A DNA stretch of 34,056 nucleotides from Pseudobacter sp051955275 (GCF_051955275.1 NZ_JBQCGW010000320.1:1-34056), one strand, 5' to 3'; shown: positions 15,696 through 25,646, counted from the stretch's first letter. Notes: a model not told the origin generated them from the letters alone. Made by a program: numbers and translations.

Positions 15696-16529
15696 ATGCT
15701 CACCCGCAGGCGTTTCATTGGTCAGACCATCCGCGCGGCCGTATTGATCGGCGCCGGCAATACCCTCCTTTCTTTCGTACCCGGAACTTTTACCCTGCCA
15801 GACAGGAAAAAGGTGAAACTGCGTTTTGCCCTTGCATCCGATGGGCATTTCGGGCAGCCAAAGACTGATTTCGACCTCACCCACTCCACCATGGTCGACT
15901 GGTTGAACCGGGAAAAAGAAACCCGTGGCCTGGATTTCAGTGTCATCAACGGTGACCTTTTCCATGATAATCCTGCATTCTTCCCCAAGGTGAAAGCGGT
16001 CTGGGACCGGCTGAACATGCCCTGGTATGCCACCCATGGCAATCATGATCATGTACCGGAAGAGGAGTGGAATAAAGCGCTCGGTTATTCCTGGCACCAT
16101 GCTTTTGAGCAGGGCGATAACGGCTTCATCATCCTGAACACGGCTGATGTGACCGGGAAATATGTTTGTCCTGATCTCAGCTATGCGGAAACCCAACTGA
16201 ATCGATTCGCCGGCAAGAAAAACCTCTTCGTTTTTATGCATATCACCCCGTTCAAATGGACGGACAATGGCATCGAGTGCCCTGAACTGACTTCCCTGTT
16301 TGCGAAACAATCCAATCTCAAAGGCATCTTCCATGGTCATGACCACGACCAGGATGCTGTAAAAGAGAGTGGAGGGAAGCATTATTTCTTCGATGGACAT
16401 ATTGGTGGCAGCTGGGGCGTTCCTTATTATGGCTACAGAATTGTGGAAGTGATGAAAAATGGAGAAGTACTAACCTATCAGATGAACGGAACGCTTTCAA
16501 AACAGCAGAATAATAATAGCATTAAGTAG
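15696..16529 (+). CDS. Tat-exported calcineurin-like metallophosphoesterase
   Basis: A 277-residue two-metal phosphoesterase. The N-terminus RRRFIGQ followed by a hydrophobic stretch (about 11-28) is a twin-arginine signal, placing the enzyme in the periplasm. Metal-binding motifs are all present: D49-x-H51 in SDGHFG, GD (86-87), GNHD (115-118), a single His in FMHITPF and GHDHD. This is the Icc/CpdA-type arrangement, but the substrate could be a phosphomonoester, phosphodiester or phospholipid. The gene faces away from the jet operon. I see no direct functional link to it, though their shared upstream region of 88 bases could hold both promoters. Confidence 0.85.
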   Translation: MLTRRRFIGQTIRAAVLIGAGNTLLSFVPGTFTLPDRKKVKLRFALASDGHFGQPKTDFDLTHSTMVDWLNREKETRGLDFSVINGDLFHDNPAFFPKVKAVWDRLNMPWYATHGNHDHVPEEEWNKALGYSWHHAFEQGDNGFIILNTADVTGKYVCPDLSYAETQLNRFAGKKNLFVFMHITPFKWTDNGIECPELTSLFAKQSNLKGIFHGHDHDQDAVKESGGKHYFFDGHIGGSWGVPYYGYRIVEVMKNGEVLTYQMNGTLSKQQNNNSIK

Positions 16530-16653
16530 TTCAGGTTGCTTGCCGGACCCGCGTACTCTACTGATGTTCCGGCAAGCAATACCTGCGGCTCAGCATTTCC
16601 ATGAAACGGCCGGATCTGTTCCATTGTCAGGGAAAAGACTAAATCCAATTTTT

Positions 16654-19182
16654 ATGTCTTTTCTGAAGATCACATCCTTTATCCTTTTTATCAGTGGGTT
16701 CCATGCCCTTCATGCCCAAACATTCCAGAAAATTTACCGGGTAAACCCCGGCATTACGCATCAGTTCAGAAAAATGGTGCGCATCAGCCAGGATGAATTC
16801 GCCTTCATCACTACAAAACATTTCTATCGCATCGATCAACAGGGGAATGTGCTGGCAGAGCGGAATTGGGATGAGGCAGGTCTGTACCTGGAGCATCTGA
16901 GCAGGTTCACCAACGGCGACTTCTGCATTACTGGCTCACTGTACGGCACAAACAATATTATCAGGCTTTACCGGATATCTCCCTCCGGACAGATCACACT
17001 GCAAAAAGACATTCATGTAGTCAATAATTTCGACCAGCTTAAACTGGTAGCCGGAAGCAGCGACCATCAATACCTGTCGTTCAGCCACCGTGAACCAACA
17101 GGTAACCATGCAGATTTATATTATTTCGATGGACAGTTCAACACCGTATGGAAAAAAGAGTTCACCTTCGATCTTGGTGGCGAGCTGGATGCAGTTGAAG
17201 GTGAGAATAATGGCGTGGAGTTGCTTCATAACAGCGGAGGCGTCAGCAAGACCGTCCACCTGAAAGTGGATACAGACGGAGATTATACAGTCCAGCCAGT
17301 AAATTACCAGCCCGCAGCAAATACAACAGGTATTCTCAGAAGGATGATCAAAACTCACGATTCCGGTTATCTCTATGCCGGTTACGAAAAAGAAGGAACC
17401 AGGAACAATGATATCCTGCTGGTAAAAACAGGCAGGGATGGGAACACAGAATGGGAAAAAAGACTTGACCTGTATTTAGGTGATATCGATGAAGACATTT
17501 CGGTTACTGATCAGGGATATATACTGCTTGCCAGAACAGGACTGACACCTCAGGACCAGGATCAGGTGGGGGCTAATATATCGCTGATGAAAATGGATCC
17601 TGTTGGGAATCCGTTATGGGTCCGCAGTTTCGGAACAGCAGGAACAGACTATGGAAAAAGCCTGCTGGTGAACCTGGATGGCAGTATCCTTTTTGGTGGT
17701 CAGGCCACCACTTATTATTCTGTGTCCTCCGAACCCGTTTTATTCCGGACAGATCAGAATGGATTGATGCAGCAATCCGGCTTCCCTTTACCATTGGTCA
17801 ATCCATCTCCCGTTATAACCATTAACCCTGACCCCGGTAAAAAAATCCAGCGGCTTGTCAATGGGATTGTTCATTCAGATGACGGAACCATCATGGCTGC
17901 ACTGGAAATGGATCCTGTAACAGAAAAGTTCCAATCCAGGATCACCCGAACAAACCAACAGGGAGCTGTGCTCTGGCATAAGGAATTGCCATATACTCCA
18001 TTTGAGAACATACTGATGAAAGCATTATCCGGCGGCCATTTCATCTCCGTAGCCCAGGCAAAAGGCGGGCTGTTCGGGAATGTTTTCAAAGTTTCAAAAA
18101 CCGACGCCGATGGAAACTTCCTTTGGGTATCTGAAGTATTCAGTACTGCCATCCGCGATATAATACCTGCTCCTGATGGAGGTTTTCTGCTTTGCGGAAT
18201 GGAAAATGCAGGTCTCGGTTCAGAAACCAGGAAACTCATACTTCTCAAACTGAACAGCACCGGTCAGCAGGAATGGAAACAGGAACACAGCATTCATGGG
18301 AAATATATCGTGGGAAGATCACTGGCCATCACACCACAGAATGATATCCTTGTTGCAGGTTATGAAATGCCGATGCAAACTCCTTACGCCAGTCTCTTCC
18401 TGGCTAAATTCAATGCACAGGGAATACTTTCCTGGTACAACACTTTTCCTTATGGCCAGAATCAGGCCATCGCCACCAAACTCATCGTCACTGCAGACAA
18501 CAGTTACCTGATCACCGGATATATCCGCTATTTCGCAGATCTCAATAAACAGGATATCCTATTACTGAAGACTGATCAGCACGGTGTCAGACAATGGGAG
18601 AAACAATTCGATTTCGATAAATTCGATGCCGCTTCCGCGCTGCTGGAAACAGCCGGACATTATTTCCTGGCTGGTACCAGCGGCCTGCCGGAACTGGGCC
18701 CCAGAGAGAGCTTCGGCTTCCTGATGAAAACAGATCCCGATGGAAATCAGAAAGGAGCTGCATTCTTTGGCAACAAAGGAACAGAGCTCACCTGCACGGA
18801 TCTTCAGAGCATCAACAACAAGCTCGTTTTTCTGGGTACCATACAACAATCACTGGGTGTGGAAAGACCATTCAGAGCGGAACTGACAGCAGACATCGTA
18901 TTATCTGCCCCCTTTATTGAAATCAACAAAAAGGTAAAACTCTTCCCTGTCCCGGCTTCCCGAAGGGTAAATCTTCAAATAGATAATGCCTATACAGGAA
19001 TTGTTCGTATATCTATCACCGGTATATCAGGAATAGTTCTGCTTCATTCAACAATAACCAAATCTCTCCCCTTTCAACAATTTCCACTTGACATATCCGG
19101 CTTACCAACCGGCACCTACCTGGTGGAAGCAGTAATGGGAAAAGAAAAGATTTCCCGGAAACTCGTCATCGCAAAACCCTAA
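16654..19182 (+). CDS. T9SS-secreted repeat protein, probable beta-propeller
   Basis: An 842-residue secreted protein. An N-terminal signal peptide (about 1-21, ending HALHAQ) is followed by many repeats with the pattern DGGFLLCG/DNSYLITGY...ILLLKTD..G...W, spaced about 45-60 residues, as in delta-60/quinoprotein-like beta-propellers. The C-terminus (about 765-842) is a type IX secretion type A sorting domain: VKLFPVPASRRVNLQI, GISGIVLL, LDISGLPTGTYLVEA and the final KLVIAKP. The ATG at 16654 is chosen because the longer frame from 16540 places 38 unrelated residues before the signal peptide. Its role is not known; it may be surface-exposed or released. Neighbours on both sides are unrelated. 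Confidence 0.85.
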   Translation: MSFLKITSFILFISGFHALHAQTFQKIYRVNPGITHQFRKMVRISQDEFAFITTKHFYRIDQQGNVLAERNWDEAGLYLEHLSRFTNGDFCITGSLYGTNNIIRLYRISPSGQITLQKDIHVVNNFDQLKLVAGSSDHQYLSFSHREPTGNHADLYYFDGQFNTVWKKEFTFDLGGELDAVEGENNGVELLHNSGGVSKTVHLKVDTDGDYTVQPVNYQPAANTTGILRRMIKTHDSGYLYAGYEKEGTRNNDILLVKTGRDGNTEWEKRLDLYLGDIDEDISVTDQGYILLARTGLTPQDQDQVGANISLMKMDPVGNPLWVRSFGTAGTDYGKSLLVNLDGSILFGGQATTYYSVSSEPVLFRTDQNGLMQQSGFPLPLVNPSPVITINPDPGKKIQRLVNGIVHSDDGTIMAALEMDPVTEKFQSRITRTNQQGAVLWHKELPYTPFENILMKALSGGHFISVAQAKGGLFGNVFKVSKTDADGNFLWVSEVFSTAIRDIIPAPDGGFLLCGMENAGLGSETRKLILLKLNSTGQQEWKQEHSIHGKYIVGRSLAITPQNDILVAGYEMPMQTPYASLFLAKFNAQGILSWYNTFPYGQNQAIATKLIVTADNSYLITGYIRYFADLNKQDILLLKTDQHGVRQWEKQFDFDKFDAASALLETAGHYFLAGTSGLPELGPRESFGFLMKTDPDGNQKGAAFFGNKGTELTCTDLQSINNKLVFLGTIQQSLGVERPFRAELTADIVLSAPFIEINKKVKLFPVPASRRVNLQIDNAYTGIVRISITGISGIVLLHSTITKSLPFQQFPLDISGLPTGTYLVEAVMGKEKISRKLVIAKP

Positions 19183-19351
19183 GTGAGAGAAGGGTAAATG
19201 CCTTGGGGACGAATTGAAGTTTCCTGTTTTCCCTGTTTGTTATGTTTTCGGTTATTGCTGTTGCAGTTGCCGGGGGGCAGGGAAATCCGGCTGCGGTTTA
19301 ATAACTGAACTGTAAAATTTATATGAGCTGTTGGGTTGGTTTGAAACAATG

Positions 19352-20650
19352 TCATGCTTCTTTTCGGGACGCAGCGTAAGGCGTCATGCGCGGCGTGATC
19401 CAGTGCAATACCAGCCAGGCAAGCAGGAACGATAGTCCGCAGAAAATGAAAATGATATTATAGCCCTGTGTGATGTTGCCGGCTGATTTGTAGAATTCGA
19501 GAATACCGCCGATAGCGAGAGGAAAGAGCACGCCCCCAATAGCACCGGCCATGCCACCGATACCTATGACGGAACTTACAGCATTACGCGGAAGCATATC
19601 GGATACGATGGTGTAGATATTGGCGCTCCAGGCCGCGTTTCCGGCAACAGCGATACTGATGAGGATCACTACGGTCCACATACTGTCGGTATAACGGGCA
19701 GCCATAACCGGAAGTACCAGAAGGGCAGAGATGAGTAAGGTGAATTTGCGGGAACGACCGACATTCCAGCCTCTTTTAATGAGCCAGGAACTGAGGAGTC
19801 CCCCGCCGATGGCACCGATGGTAGTGGCAGAGTACACAATAACCAGGGGAAGACTCGGCTTCTTGAGATCGAGGTGGAAAGTGCTGCTGAAATAGGACGG
19901 CAGCCAGTACATGAAGAAATACCAGATAGGATCAGTGAAGAATTTACCTGCGATGAAGGCCCAGGTCTGGCGAAGCCGGAAGAGCTGCGCCCAGCGGAGT
20001 TTAGGTTCATCGGCTTCCTGCTGCTGATCGGAATTGATATGCGCTAATTCGGATGCTGAGATGCGCGCCTGCTTTGATGGAACGGTGTAAAAGATGCGCC
20101 AGATGATGAGCCAGATGAAGCCAAGTGCTCCGGTGATGATGAAGGCTTCCTGCCACCCATACCATCCGAGGATCCAGGGAACCAATACCGGCGCCACGCA
20201 GGCGCCGATATTGGAACCGGAATCCAGTATGCCGGTGGCTAATGCCCTTTCTTTTTTGGGAAACCATTCTGCAACAGTCTTGATGGCGGCAGGGAAATTG
20301 CCCGACTCCCCGATGCCAAGCGCTGCGCGTGCCGCGCCGAAACCGAAGGTACTGCGGACAGCCGCATGCAGCATGGCCGCGATGCTCCAGATGGTGATGG
20401 ATATGGTGTAGCCAAGCTTCGTTCCTATCCTGTCGATGATCCTTCCGAAAACAACCAGGCCAACAGCGTAAGAAGCCGTAAAGGCCATCACGATATAACT
20501 GTATTCCATCTCCGACCAGCCGAACTGCTTTTCCAGTACGGGTTTGAGAAGACCTAATACCTGGCGGTCGATATAATTGATGGTGGTAGCAAAGAACAGT
20601 AAGCTGCAGATAAACCAGCGATAGCGTGTTGTTTTCTGGTAAGGTTGCAT
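19352..20650 (-). CDS. MFS transporter, anion:cation symporter family (hexuronate ExuT-like)
   Basis: A 432-residue inner-membrane transporter with 12 hydrophobic segments. It carries features of the anion:cation symporter family that includes ExuT: YIDRQVLGLLKPVLEKQFGWSE before helix 2, GRIIDRIGTKLGY between helices 2 and 3, LGIGESGNFPAAIKTVAEWFPKKERA and GSNIGACVAPVLVPWI. The family takes up galacturonate, glucuronate, galactonate or glucarate with protons. The ATG at 20650 gives MQPYQKTTRYRWFICSLLFF; an upstream in-frame start at 20743 overlaps the preceding gene and adds an unlikely tail. It is the last gene of the minus-strand carbohydrate locus, 49 bases after the NagB-like gene, so a uronic acid or a uronic-acid oligomer is the likely cargo (inference). 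Confidence 0.85.
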   Translation of the reverse strand: MQPYQKTTRYRWFICSLLFFATTINYIDRQVLGLLKPVLEKQFGWSEMEYSYIVMAFTASYAVGLVVFGRIIDRIGTKLGYTISITIWSIAAMLHAAVRSTFGFGAARAALGIGESGNFPAAIKTVAEWFPKKERALATGILDSGSNIGACVAPVLVPWILGWYGWQEAFIITGALGFIWLIIWRIFYTVPSKQARISASELAHINSDQQQEADEPKLRWAQLFRLRQTWAFIAGKFFTDPIWYFFMYWLPSYFSSTFHLDLKKPSLPLVIVYSATTIGAIGGGLLSSWLIKRGWNVGRSRKFTLLISALLVLPVMAARYTDSMWTVVILISIAVAGNAAWSANIYTIVSDMLPRNAVSSVIGIGGMAGAIGGVLFPLAIGGILEFYKSAGNITQGYNIIFIFCGLSFLLAWLVLHWITPRMTPYAASRKEA

Positions 20651-20699
20651 CCGGTCAATTTTTTTCGGGGTGACGAAGCAGTAAGATAACAGAAAAATA

Positions 20700-21455
20700 T
20701 TACAATGCCGAGGCACTGTCTTCATCCAGGAAAAGGATGGCATTAGGATGCGTCCGCAGGATGGTTGACGGATACTGTTCCGAGATCAAATCATGCACCG
20801 TATGCTTCACTGCTTCAGCCTTGTTCTTTCCCGGCACCATACAGAACAGGTAACTGGCCCGTGTAAGTGCAGGAATGGTAAGGGTGAAGGCATAGGAAGG
20901 TACATCGGAGGTGCTGGCGAAAGCCCCATCATTCACCTGTTGCTGACGGCAGGCATCATCCAGGTCCACCACCTTAACAAGATGGGGATCGCTGAAGTCG
21001 GCTACATGCGGGTCATTGAAGGCAAGATGTGTGTTTTCACCGATACCCATACATACTATATCCGTAGGATAAAGCTCCAGAAGTGCCCGGTAGCGGGCGC
21101 ACTCCTCCTCTGGATTATCTGTTTGTCCGTTCAGGTAATGTACTTCCAGGAAATCAACCTTACTGAAGATCCTTTCGCGGAGAAAAGGACCAAACTGCTG
21201 GGGTGCATCGGGAGCCATGCCGAGATACTCATCCATATGGAAACCGCGGATGCGGTTCCACTCAACTGACTCCTGCAGTAAGGCAGCAAGGAATTCATTC
21301 TGACTGGGTGCTGCAGCAAAAACGATATTGACCGATTCTTTTTGCTGCAGCAGCTGCCGGATCCTTGCTGCGGCCAGTTTTGCTGCCTCCCGGCCCATTT
21401 CAGCCCTGTTCTCGTAAATGTAAACTGGTAAACTGTCTGCCCTCTTCTCTTTCAT
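20700..21455 (-). CDS. NagB-family sugar-phosphate deaminase/isomerase with altered active-site motif
   Basis: A 251-residue cytoplasmic enzyme of the glucosamine-6-phosphate deaminase/6-phosphogluconolactonase superfamily; NagB converts glucosamine-6-phosphate to fructose-6-phosphate and ammonia. Seen: the HMDEYLG motif (D75, like NagB D72) and the catalytic loop GIGENTHLAFNDP (137-149). Against E. coli NagB (D141, H143, E148) this has N141, H143 and D148, so two of the three loop residues differ while the histidine is kept. This may define another subfamily with a different substrate. The ATG at 21455 is chosen; a TTG at 21485, directly after the TonB receptor stop, is possible. The operon context supports amino-sugar or related hexose-phosphate breakdown. 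Confidence 0.8.
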   Translation of the reverse strand: MKEKRADSLPVYIYENRAEMGREAAKLAAARIRQLLQQKESVNIVFAAAPSQNEFLAALLQESVEWNRIRGFHMDEYLGMAPDAPQQFGPFLRERIFSKVDFLEVHYLNGQTDNPEEECARYRALLELYPTDIVCMGIGENTHLAFNDPHVADFSDPHLVKVVDLDDACRQQQVNDGAFASTSDVPSYAFTLTIPALTRASYLFCMVPGKNKAEAVKHTVHDLISEQYPSTILRTHPNAILFLDEDSASAL

Positions 21456-21485
21456 TTGGGGATGGTTTTCAATTTGTGTGTTCAA

Positions 21486-24338
21486 TTATAATCTCACTTT
21501 CACACCCAGGCGTCCCCAGGTGGAATAATATTGCTTTCCATAGATACGGTTCTCTGCTCCATAATAAGTTCGCTGCGGTGAGTTGGTAAAATTCACCACT
21601 TCAGCATATACACTCAGCATATTGCTGAACATATAGGAAGTATTGGCATCGAACTGAAGACGTGTATCACGGATCACATCCGTTGCGTCATCTGCACCAA
21701 GCGCAATGGTGTAAGAACCGTTATAGTTCACGTTGCCCTGGATGGAGAATTTCTTGTAAGTGAATGACAGAGAACCATTGGCTGCACTGGCTGCCTGACC
21801 GGGAAGCCGCAGGTCCTTGCGCAGTTGCGCATTTGCCTTTGATTTGGTGTAGGTGTAATTGGCCAGGATGCTGAATCCTTTCAGGATACCAGGCAGGAAA
21901 GTGAGGTTGGCCTGCGCGTTCAGTTCAAGCCCGAATACAGTGGCTCTGTCGCCGTTCAGCGTGCGGAACCACTGCCAGTCTGTGTAAGGAGCAGCACCCT
22001 GGAACTCATCACCTTTCAGTACAGTTACACTTCTGTACTGGAATTTGTCGATGCTCTTGTAAAAGAGACCGGCGGAGAGGATTCCGAGGTTATTGAGATA
22101 CTTCTCAGCCATCAGATCGAGGTTGGTGGAGAAAGCGGGGTCCAGACCGGGATTGCCATCAGTGATGGTAGAACCCAGGTTATTGATCACTCTTCCCGGC
22201 ACCAGGTCTGTGAAGGTAGGGCGTGAGTAACCGAAAGTAACAGCGCCTCTGATGAGGGTTGTTTTATCGATATCATATTTGGCCTGAATGTTTGGAAGCA
22301 CTTTGAGATAATGGTTCCTGGCATTCACTCTTGTAGTGCTCACCCAGGCTTCATCGCCATCCTGCTCTACCACATTGCCATCATAGTCTACATCAGTGTA
22401 CTCCAGGCGAACACCACTCAAAAGCATCCATTTGCTGAACTGGATCCGGTTCTGTACATATCCGGAAGTCACCTGTTCTACCGCATCGAAGAAATATGGA
22501 TCGATGCTCATGCGCTGCCCGTTTTCCTGGAAAGTGAAATTGGAAGTATTGATATTGTCACGGAAATATTCGCGAACAGCGTTGGCATTAACCCCAAGAC
22601 CGAATTTGTAATTGTCATCCAGGAAGCTGCCCGACACTTCAGGGCTTCCTGCGAACATGCTGAGTTTGCCGTTTGCAGAGGGTCCTGAATAAAGGAAGGT
22701 ACCTGCGGAATTCGGACGGAAACGCTCATTGTGCATGCGTTTGTACTTGCCCCCGAATTTCAGGGAAGCAGTGTTGTTGCCGATGGCATACGGAATGGTG
22801 AAATTCAGACGGCCAACAATATTGTTGCCACGCGTTGTATAGTTATCTCGTTCAACGAGGTTGAAATTGTACAGAGCCCCGTCATTCTTCCATTCGCTGC
22901 CTCCTACCTGAGGATAATCGGAATAGATATCATTGATCTCCATCACTACGTTCCCTGTCTGGAAATTAAAGGCAGTGGCTTCACTTACATATTGTGATTT
23001 GTTGTAGAAACCACCCAGATCAATTTTTACCTTACCGATGGCGAAATCGCTGGTAAGACTGAGGTTCAGGTTTTTGGTTCTTTCATTCTGATCCCGGAAT
23101 TCATTGTATCCCCTGCCCCTTGTGGTGCGATAGGGAGCATCAGCCGAAGCTTTGGTAGTATTGCCTGTTTGCATGCGGGAGCGCTTGCGATAGCGCTCTG
23201 TGATATCTTCCAGATCGTTGTACATGGCATTGAGAACAATATTGGAAGAAGGGCTGAACACATAATCGATGGTGCCCGAAAGGCCCTGCCTGCGGCGTTC
23301 ACCATTGTATTGGACCAGGCGGATATCTGTAGGGAAAAGGATCGAACCTTTGCCATCACCGAAATCTTTGGGCAGCCATACTTCTGCATTCAGTGCGTCG
23401 TAACTGTTTTTGGTGCTGTAGGTGGATCCGGTCACCAGCATACCAAGGCGACCGTTGGGATTGCCATTGTTCCTGATCAGTCTTGTTCCGTAACTGATAT
23501 TGCCCACATACCCTGCTTTTTCACTCATGCCGTTATAGTTGCCGGCGGCTTCGAGTTTCAGGTTTCGTTTGCCTGCTGAGGCCACGGGTGTTTTCATATT
23601 CACGGCGCCAGCGATGGCATCGCCATCCATATCCGGTGTAAGGGTCTTGGTCACTTCCATGGAGTTGAGCACGTCGAGCGAAACACCATCCAGGGAGGCA
23701 TTACGTTCGCCATTCTCCTGGGTGCCCATCACCTGTTCGCCATTGACGTTGATATTGGTGAAACCTCCGGGTGTACCACGCAGCTGAACGGTGGCGCCTT
23801 CGCCTTTATTCCTGCTGATGGTTACACCAGGCAGTCTTTGCAGGGCCTCCGCCACGTTGAGGTCAGGGAAACGTCCCATAAGATCTGCGGAGATCACCTG
23901 TTTGATATTGTCGGCCATGCGTTGCTGGTTCAATGCTTTGGCCTGTCCTTCGCGGGAGGCGGTTACAAGTACAAACCGGAGGCCGGTCTTGCCCAGCTGC
24001 AAAGTGATGTTCAGGCTGAGCTTCTCATTGGGCCTCAGGGTAACGGTTTGCTCACTTGTTTCGAATCCCATATAACTGGTTACTATCGTGTAAGAACCAG
24101 GCTGCAGGTTGAGGAGGGAATAAATTCCCGTCTGGGAAGAACTCACAGTGATGGTGGTGCCTTTCAGGTGAACTGAAGCACCGGTTAAGGCCACTCCATC
24201 CTTATCTGCCACCAGACCACTGATGGAACCGGTACTGTCTGCATAAGCCGGTGCGGCATGCAGTAAAAAAGGACTTCCCATAAGCAGCAGGAAGACAAAT
24301 AATTTCAGGCATAAGCAAGTTTCGGTCAATCGGTTCAT
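21486..24338 (-). CDS. TonB-dependent outer-membrane receptor with carboxypeptidase-like N-terminal domain
   Basis: A 950-residue outer-membrane transporter: a signal peptide (about 1-33), a CarboxypepD_reg-like domain (about 34-115, SISGLVADKDGVALTGASV), a plug domain (about 150-260, with LQRLPGVTISRNKGEGATVQLRG) and a long beta-barrel. The plug and VTKTLTPDMDGDAIAGAVN resemble the TonB receptors of proteobacterial carbohydrate loci rather than classical SusC, and no SusD is encoded anywhere in the window. It probably imports an oligosaccharide released by the three glycosidases encoded upstream. The gap to the upstream six-hairpin enzyme gene is 60 bases, and the NagB-like gene follows at once. 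Confidence 0.9.
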   Translation of the reverse strand: MNRLTETCLCLKLFVFLLLMGSPFLLHAAPAYADSTGSISGLVADKDGVALTGASVHLKGTTITVSSSQTGIYSLLNLQPGSYTIVTSYMGFETSEQTVTLRPNEKLSLNITLQLGKTGLRFVLVTASREGQAKALNQQRMADNIKQVISADLMGRFPDLNVAEALQRLPGVTISRNKGEGATVQLRGTPGGFTNINVNGEQVMGTQENGERNASLDGVSLDVLNSMEVTKTLTPDMDGDAIAGAVNMKTPVASAGKRNLKLEAAGNYNGMSEKAGYVGNISYGTRLIRNNGNPNGRLGMLVTGSTYSTKNSYDALNAEVWLPKDFGDGKGSILFPTDIRLVQYNGERRRQGLSGTIDYVFSPSSNIVLNAMYNDLEDITERYRKRSRMQTGNTTKASADAPYRTTRGRGYNEFRDQNERTKNLNLSLTSDFAIGKVKIDLGGFYNKSQYVSEATAFNFQTGNVVMEINDIYSDYPQVGGSEWKNDGALYNFNLVERDNYTTRGNNIVGRLNFTIPYAIGNNTASLKFGGKYKRMHNERFRPNSAGTFLYSGPSANGKLSMFAGSPEVSGSFLDDNYKFGLGVNANAVREYFRDNINTSNFTFQENGQRMSIDPYFFDAVEQVTSGYVQNRIQFSKWMLLSGVRLEYTDVDYDGNVVEQDGDEAWVSTTRVNARNHYLKVLPNIQAKYDIDKTTLIRGAVTFGYSRPTFTDLVPGRVINNLGSTITDGNPGLDPAFSTNLDLMAEKYLNNLGILSAGLFYKSIDKFQYRSVTVLKGDEFQGAAPYTDWQWFRTLNGDRATVFGLELNAQANLTFLPGILKGFSILANYTYTKSKANAQLRKDLRLPGQAASAANGSLSFTYKKFSIQGNVNYNGSYTIALGADDATDVIRDTRLQFDANTSYMFSNMLSVYAEVVNFTNSPQRTYYGAENRIYGKQYYSTWGRLGVKVRL

Positions 24339-24398
24339 AACTGAGTGGGTTTAAAACTTTGTTATTTCGGTTATACTACTTCGTTACATCCGGTCAGT

Positions 24399-25646
24399 TC
24401 ATCGATATTGGAAGTTCAGGTAATCTGCAAAAAAACGTACGGCAAAGCTGGTGGCGATATCCCTGTTCACCAGCCAGATCTTTCCTTTTTTGGTCCTGGC
24501 CCTGGTTTCGATCACAGCACCGCGCAGGTTGGGATCGGGATGATCAGCTGCGTAACGGTTGTTCAGTAACCAGGTGGCAGAGCGCTGGATATTCTGTTCA
24601 AATTCTTTGTACCCCGCCTTTGCCAGCCGCATCCACACGATGCCTGAGAAGGCCACGGCGGATCCACAGATAGAGCCTCTGTCCGGTTCGGTACCATTTA
24701 TGAATTGTTCATAGAACTGGGTGCCATCTTTCTGCTGGGCTTTGGCATGAACACGCGCTACTTTGGCGGCGGCTTCGATGTACTTCTTCTCCCCTGTCAT
24801 ATCATAAGCCTCCAGGAGCGATTCTGCATACCAGAGATTGAAACGGGGATGGAAACTTTTCTCAGCGGCGTGGTTGGGCATGTATTGCATCCAGAGGCCT
24901 TCCGGGCCCTGTTTTTCAACAAGGCTGTTGCAGAGCAGCAGGAAAGCATCCTTGAATTTTTTATCGCCCGAAAAGGAAAATGCGTCTTTGAAGAGCCAGC
25001 CTTCAGTGTTGGGACGGGCCACATCGTTGAGCGTTTGCTTTTCTTTGGTTTGCCAGAAAGGCGAGTTCTCTTTCATCACAGTACCGGTCTTCGCTTCTAT
25101 CACATCGTAACAGACACCCTGCTCAGGGTAATACATATGCTGAAGCATCCAGGCGGCAGCATTGGTAGCAACCTTTGCGTATTTCTGGTCTTTGGTAACG
25201 CGGCTCAGTTCATAAATGCCGGGTGTGCCATCGGAGACAGTGGCAAATACATAGTTCTCGCCGCCGATGAAATCACCATGACTGGCGGCCACCATGCCTT
25301 TCAGCACAGGGTGATCTTTGATCTCCATGGAGATCCAGTAATCACCGCCACGGCGGGCAGCGCTGAGGATGGCAGGATCATGTGTGATCTTATAGGCAGC
25401 CAGCAAGCTGTATACGGCCTGACCGGTATGCCAGGGAACTTCGTATTCGTACCATTTGCCTTCAGTGAGGTTATAATCGCAGCGCGAGCGGCCGGCGGAA
25501 TCGAGGATCACATCTGCCACATGGGTAGCACAGGTTTTGAGTGCAGATAGAATATCCTCCTTTTTCGGTTGTGCATACAGGTTACCAAACAGTAAAAGCA
25601 TGATCAACAGGTTCGATATCTGTTTCCGGGTACTATTCCGCTTCAT
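24399..25646 (-). CDS. Secreted six-hairpin ((alpha/alpha)6) glycosidase-like protein, possibly uronyl hydrolase-like
   Basis: A 415-residue exported protein with an N-terminal signal (about 8-25, LLIMLLLFGNLYAQ). The body is helix pairs rich in Trp, Tyr and Gly as in six-hairpin glycosidases: EYEVPWHTGQAVYSLLAAY, GGDYWISMEIKDHP, FHPRFNLWYAESLLEAY and VAFSGIVWMRLAKA. The fold is shared by unsaturated glucuronyl/rhamnogalacturonyl hydrolases (GH88, GH105) and other enzymes. I cannot assign a family from single motifs. Its neighbours (GH28-like, GH20-like, hexuronate-type transporter) favour action on a uronic-acid-containing oligosaccharide. The start overlaps the 3' end of the GH20-like gene by 14 bases, suggesting translational coupling. 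Confidence 0.65.
   Translation of the reverse strand: MKRNSTRKQISNLLIMLLLFGNLYAQPKKEDILSALKTCATHVADVILDSAGRSRCDYNLTEGKWYEYEVPWHTGQAVYSLLAAYKITHDPAILSAARRGGDYWISMEIKDHPVLKGMVAASHGDFIGGENYVFATVSDGTPGIYELSRVTKDQKYAKVATNAAAWMLQHMYYPEQGVCYDVIEAKTGTVMKENSPFWQTKEKQTLNDVARPNTEGWLFKDAFSFSGDKKFKDAFLLLCNSLVEKQGPEGLWMQYMPNHAAEKSFHPRFNLWYAESLLEAYDMTGEKKYIEAAAKVARVHAKAQQKDGTQFYEQFINGTEPDRGSICGSAVAFSGIVWMRLAKAGYKEFEQNIQRSATWLLNNRYAADHPDPNLRGAVIETRARTKKGKIWLVNRDIATSFAVRFFADYLNFQYR

Noticed and set aside
21486..24338. Classical SusC/SusD utilisation pair
   Set aside because: No SusD-like lipoprotein is present on either strand, and the plug features resemble receptors that work without SusD.
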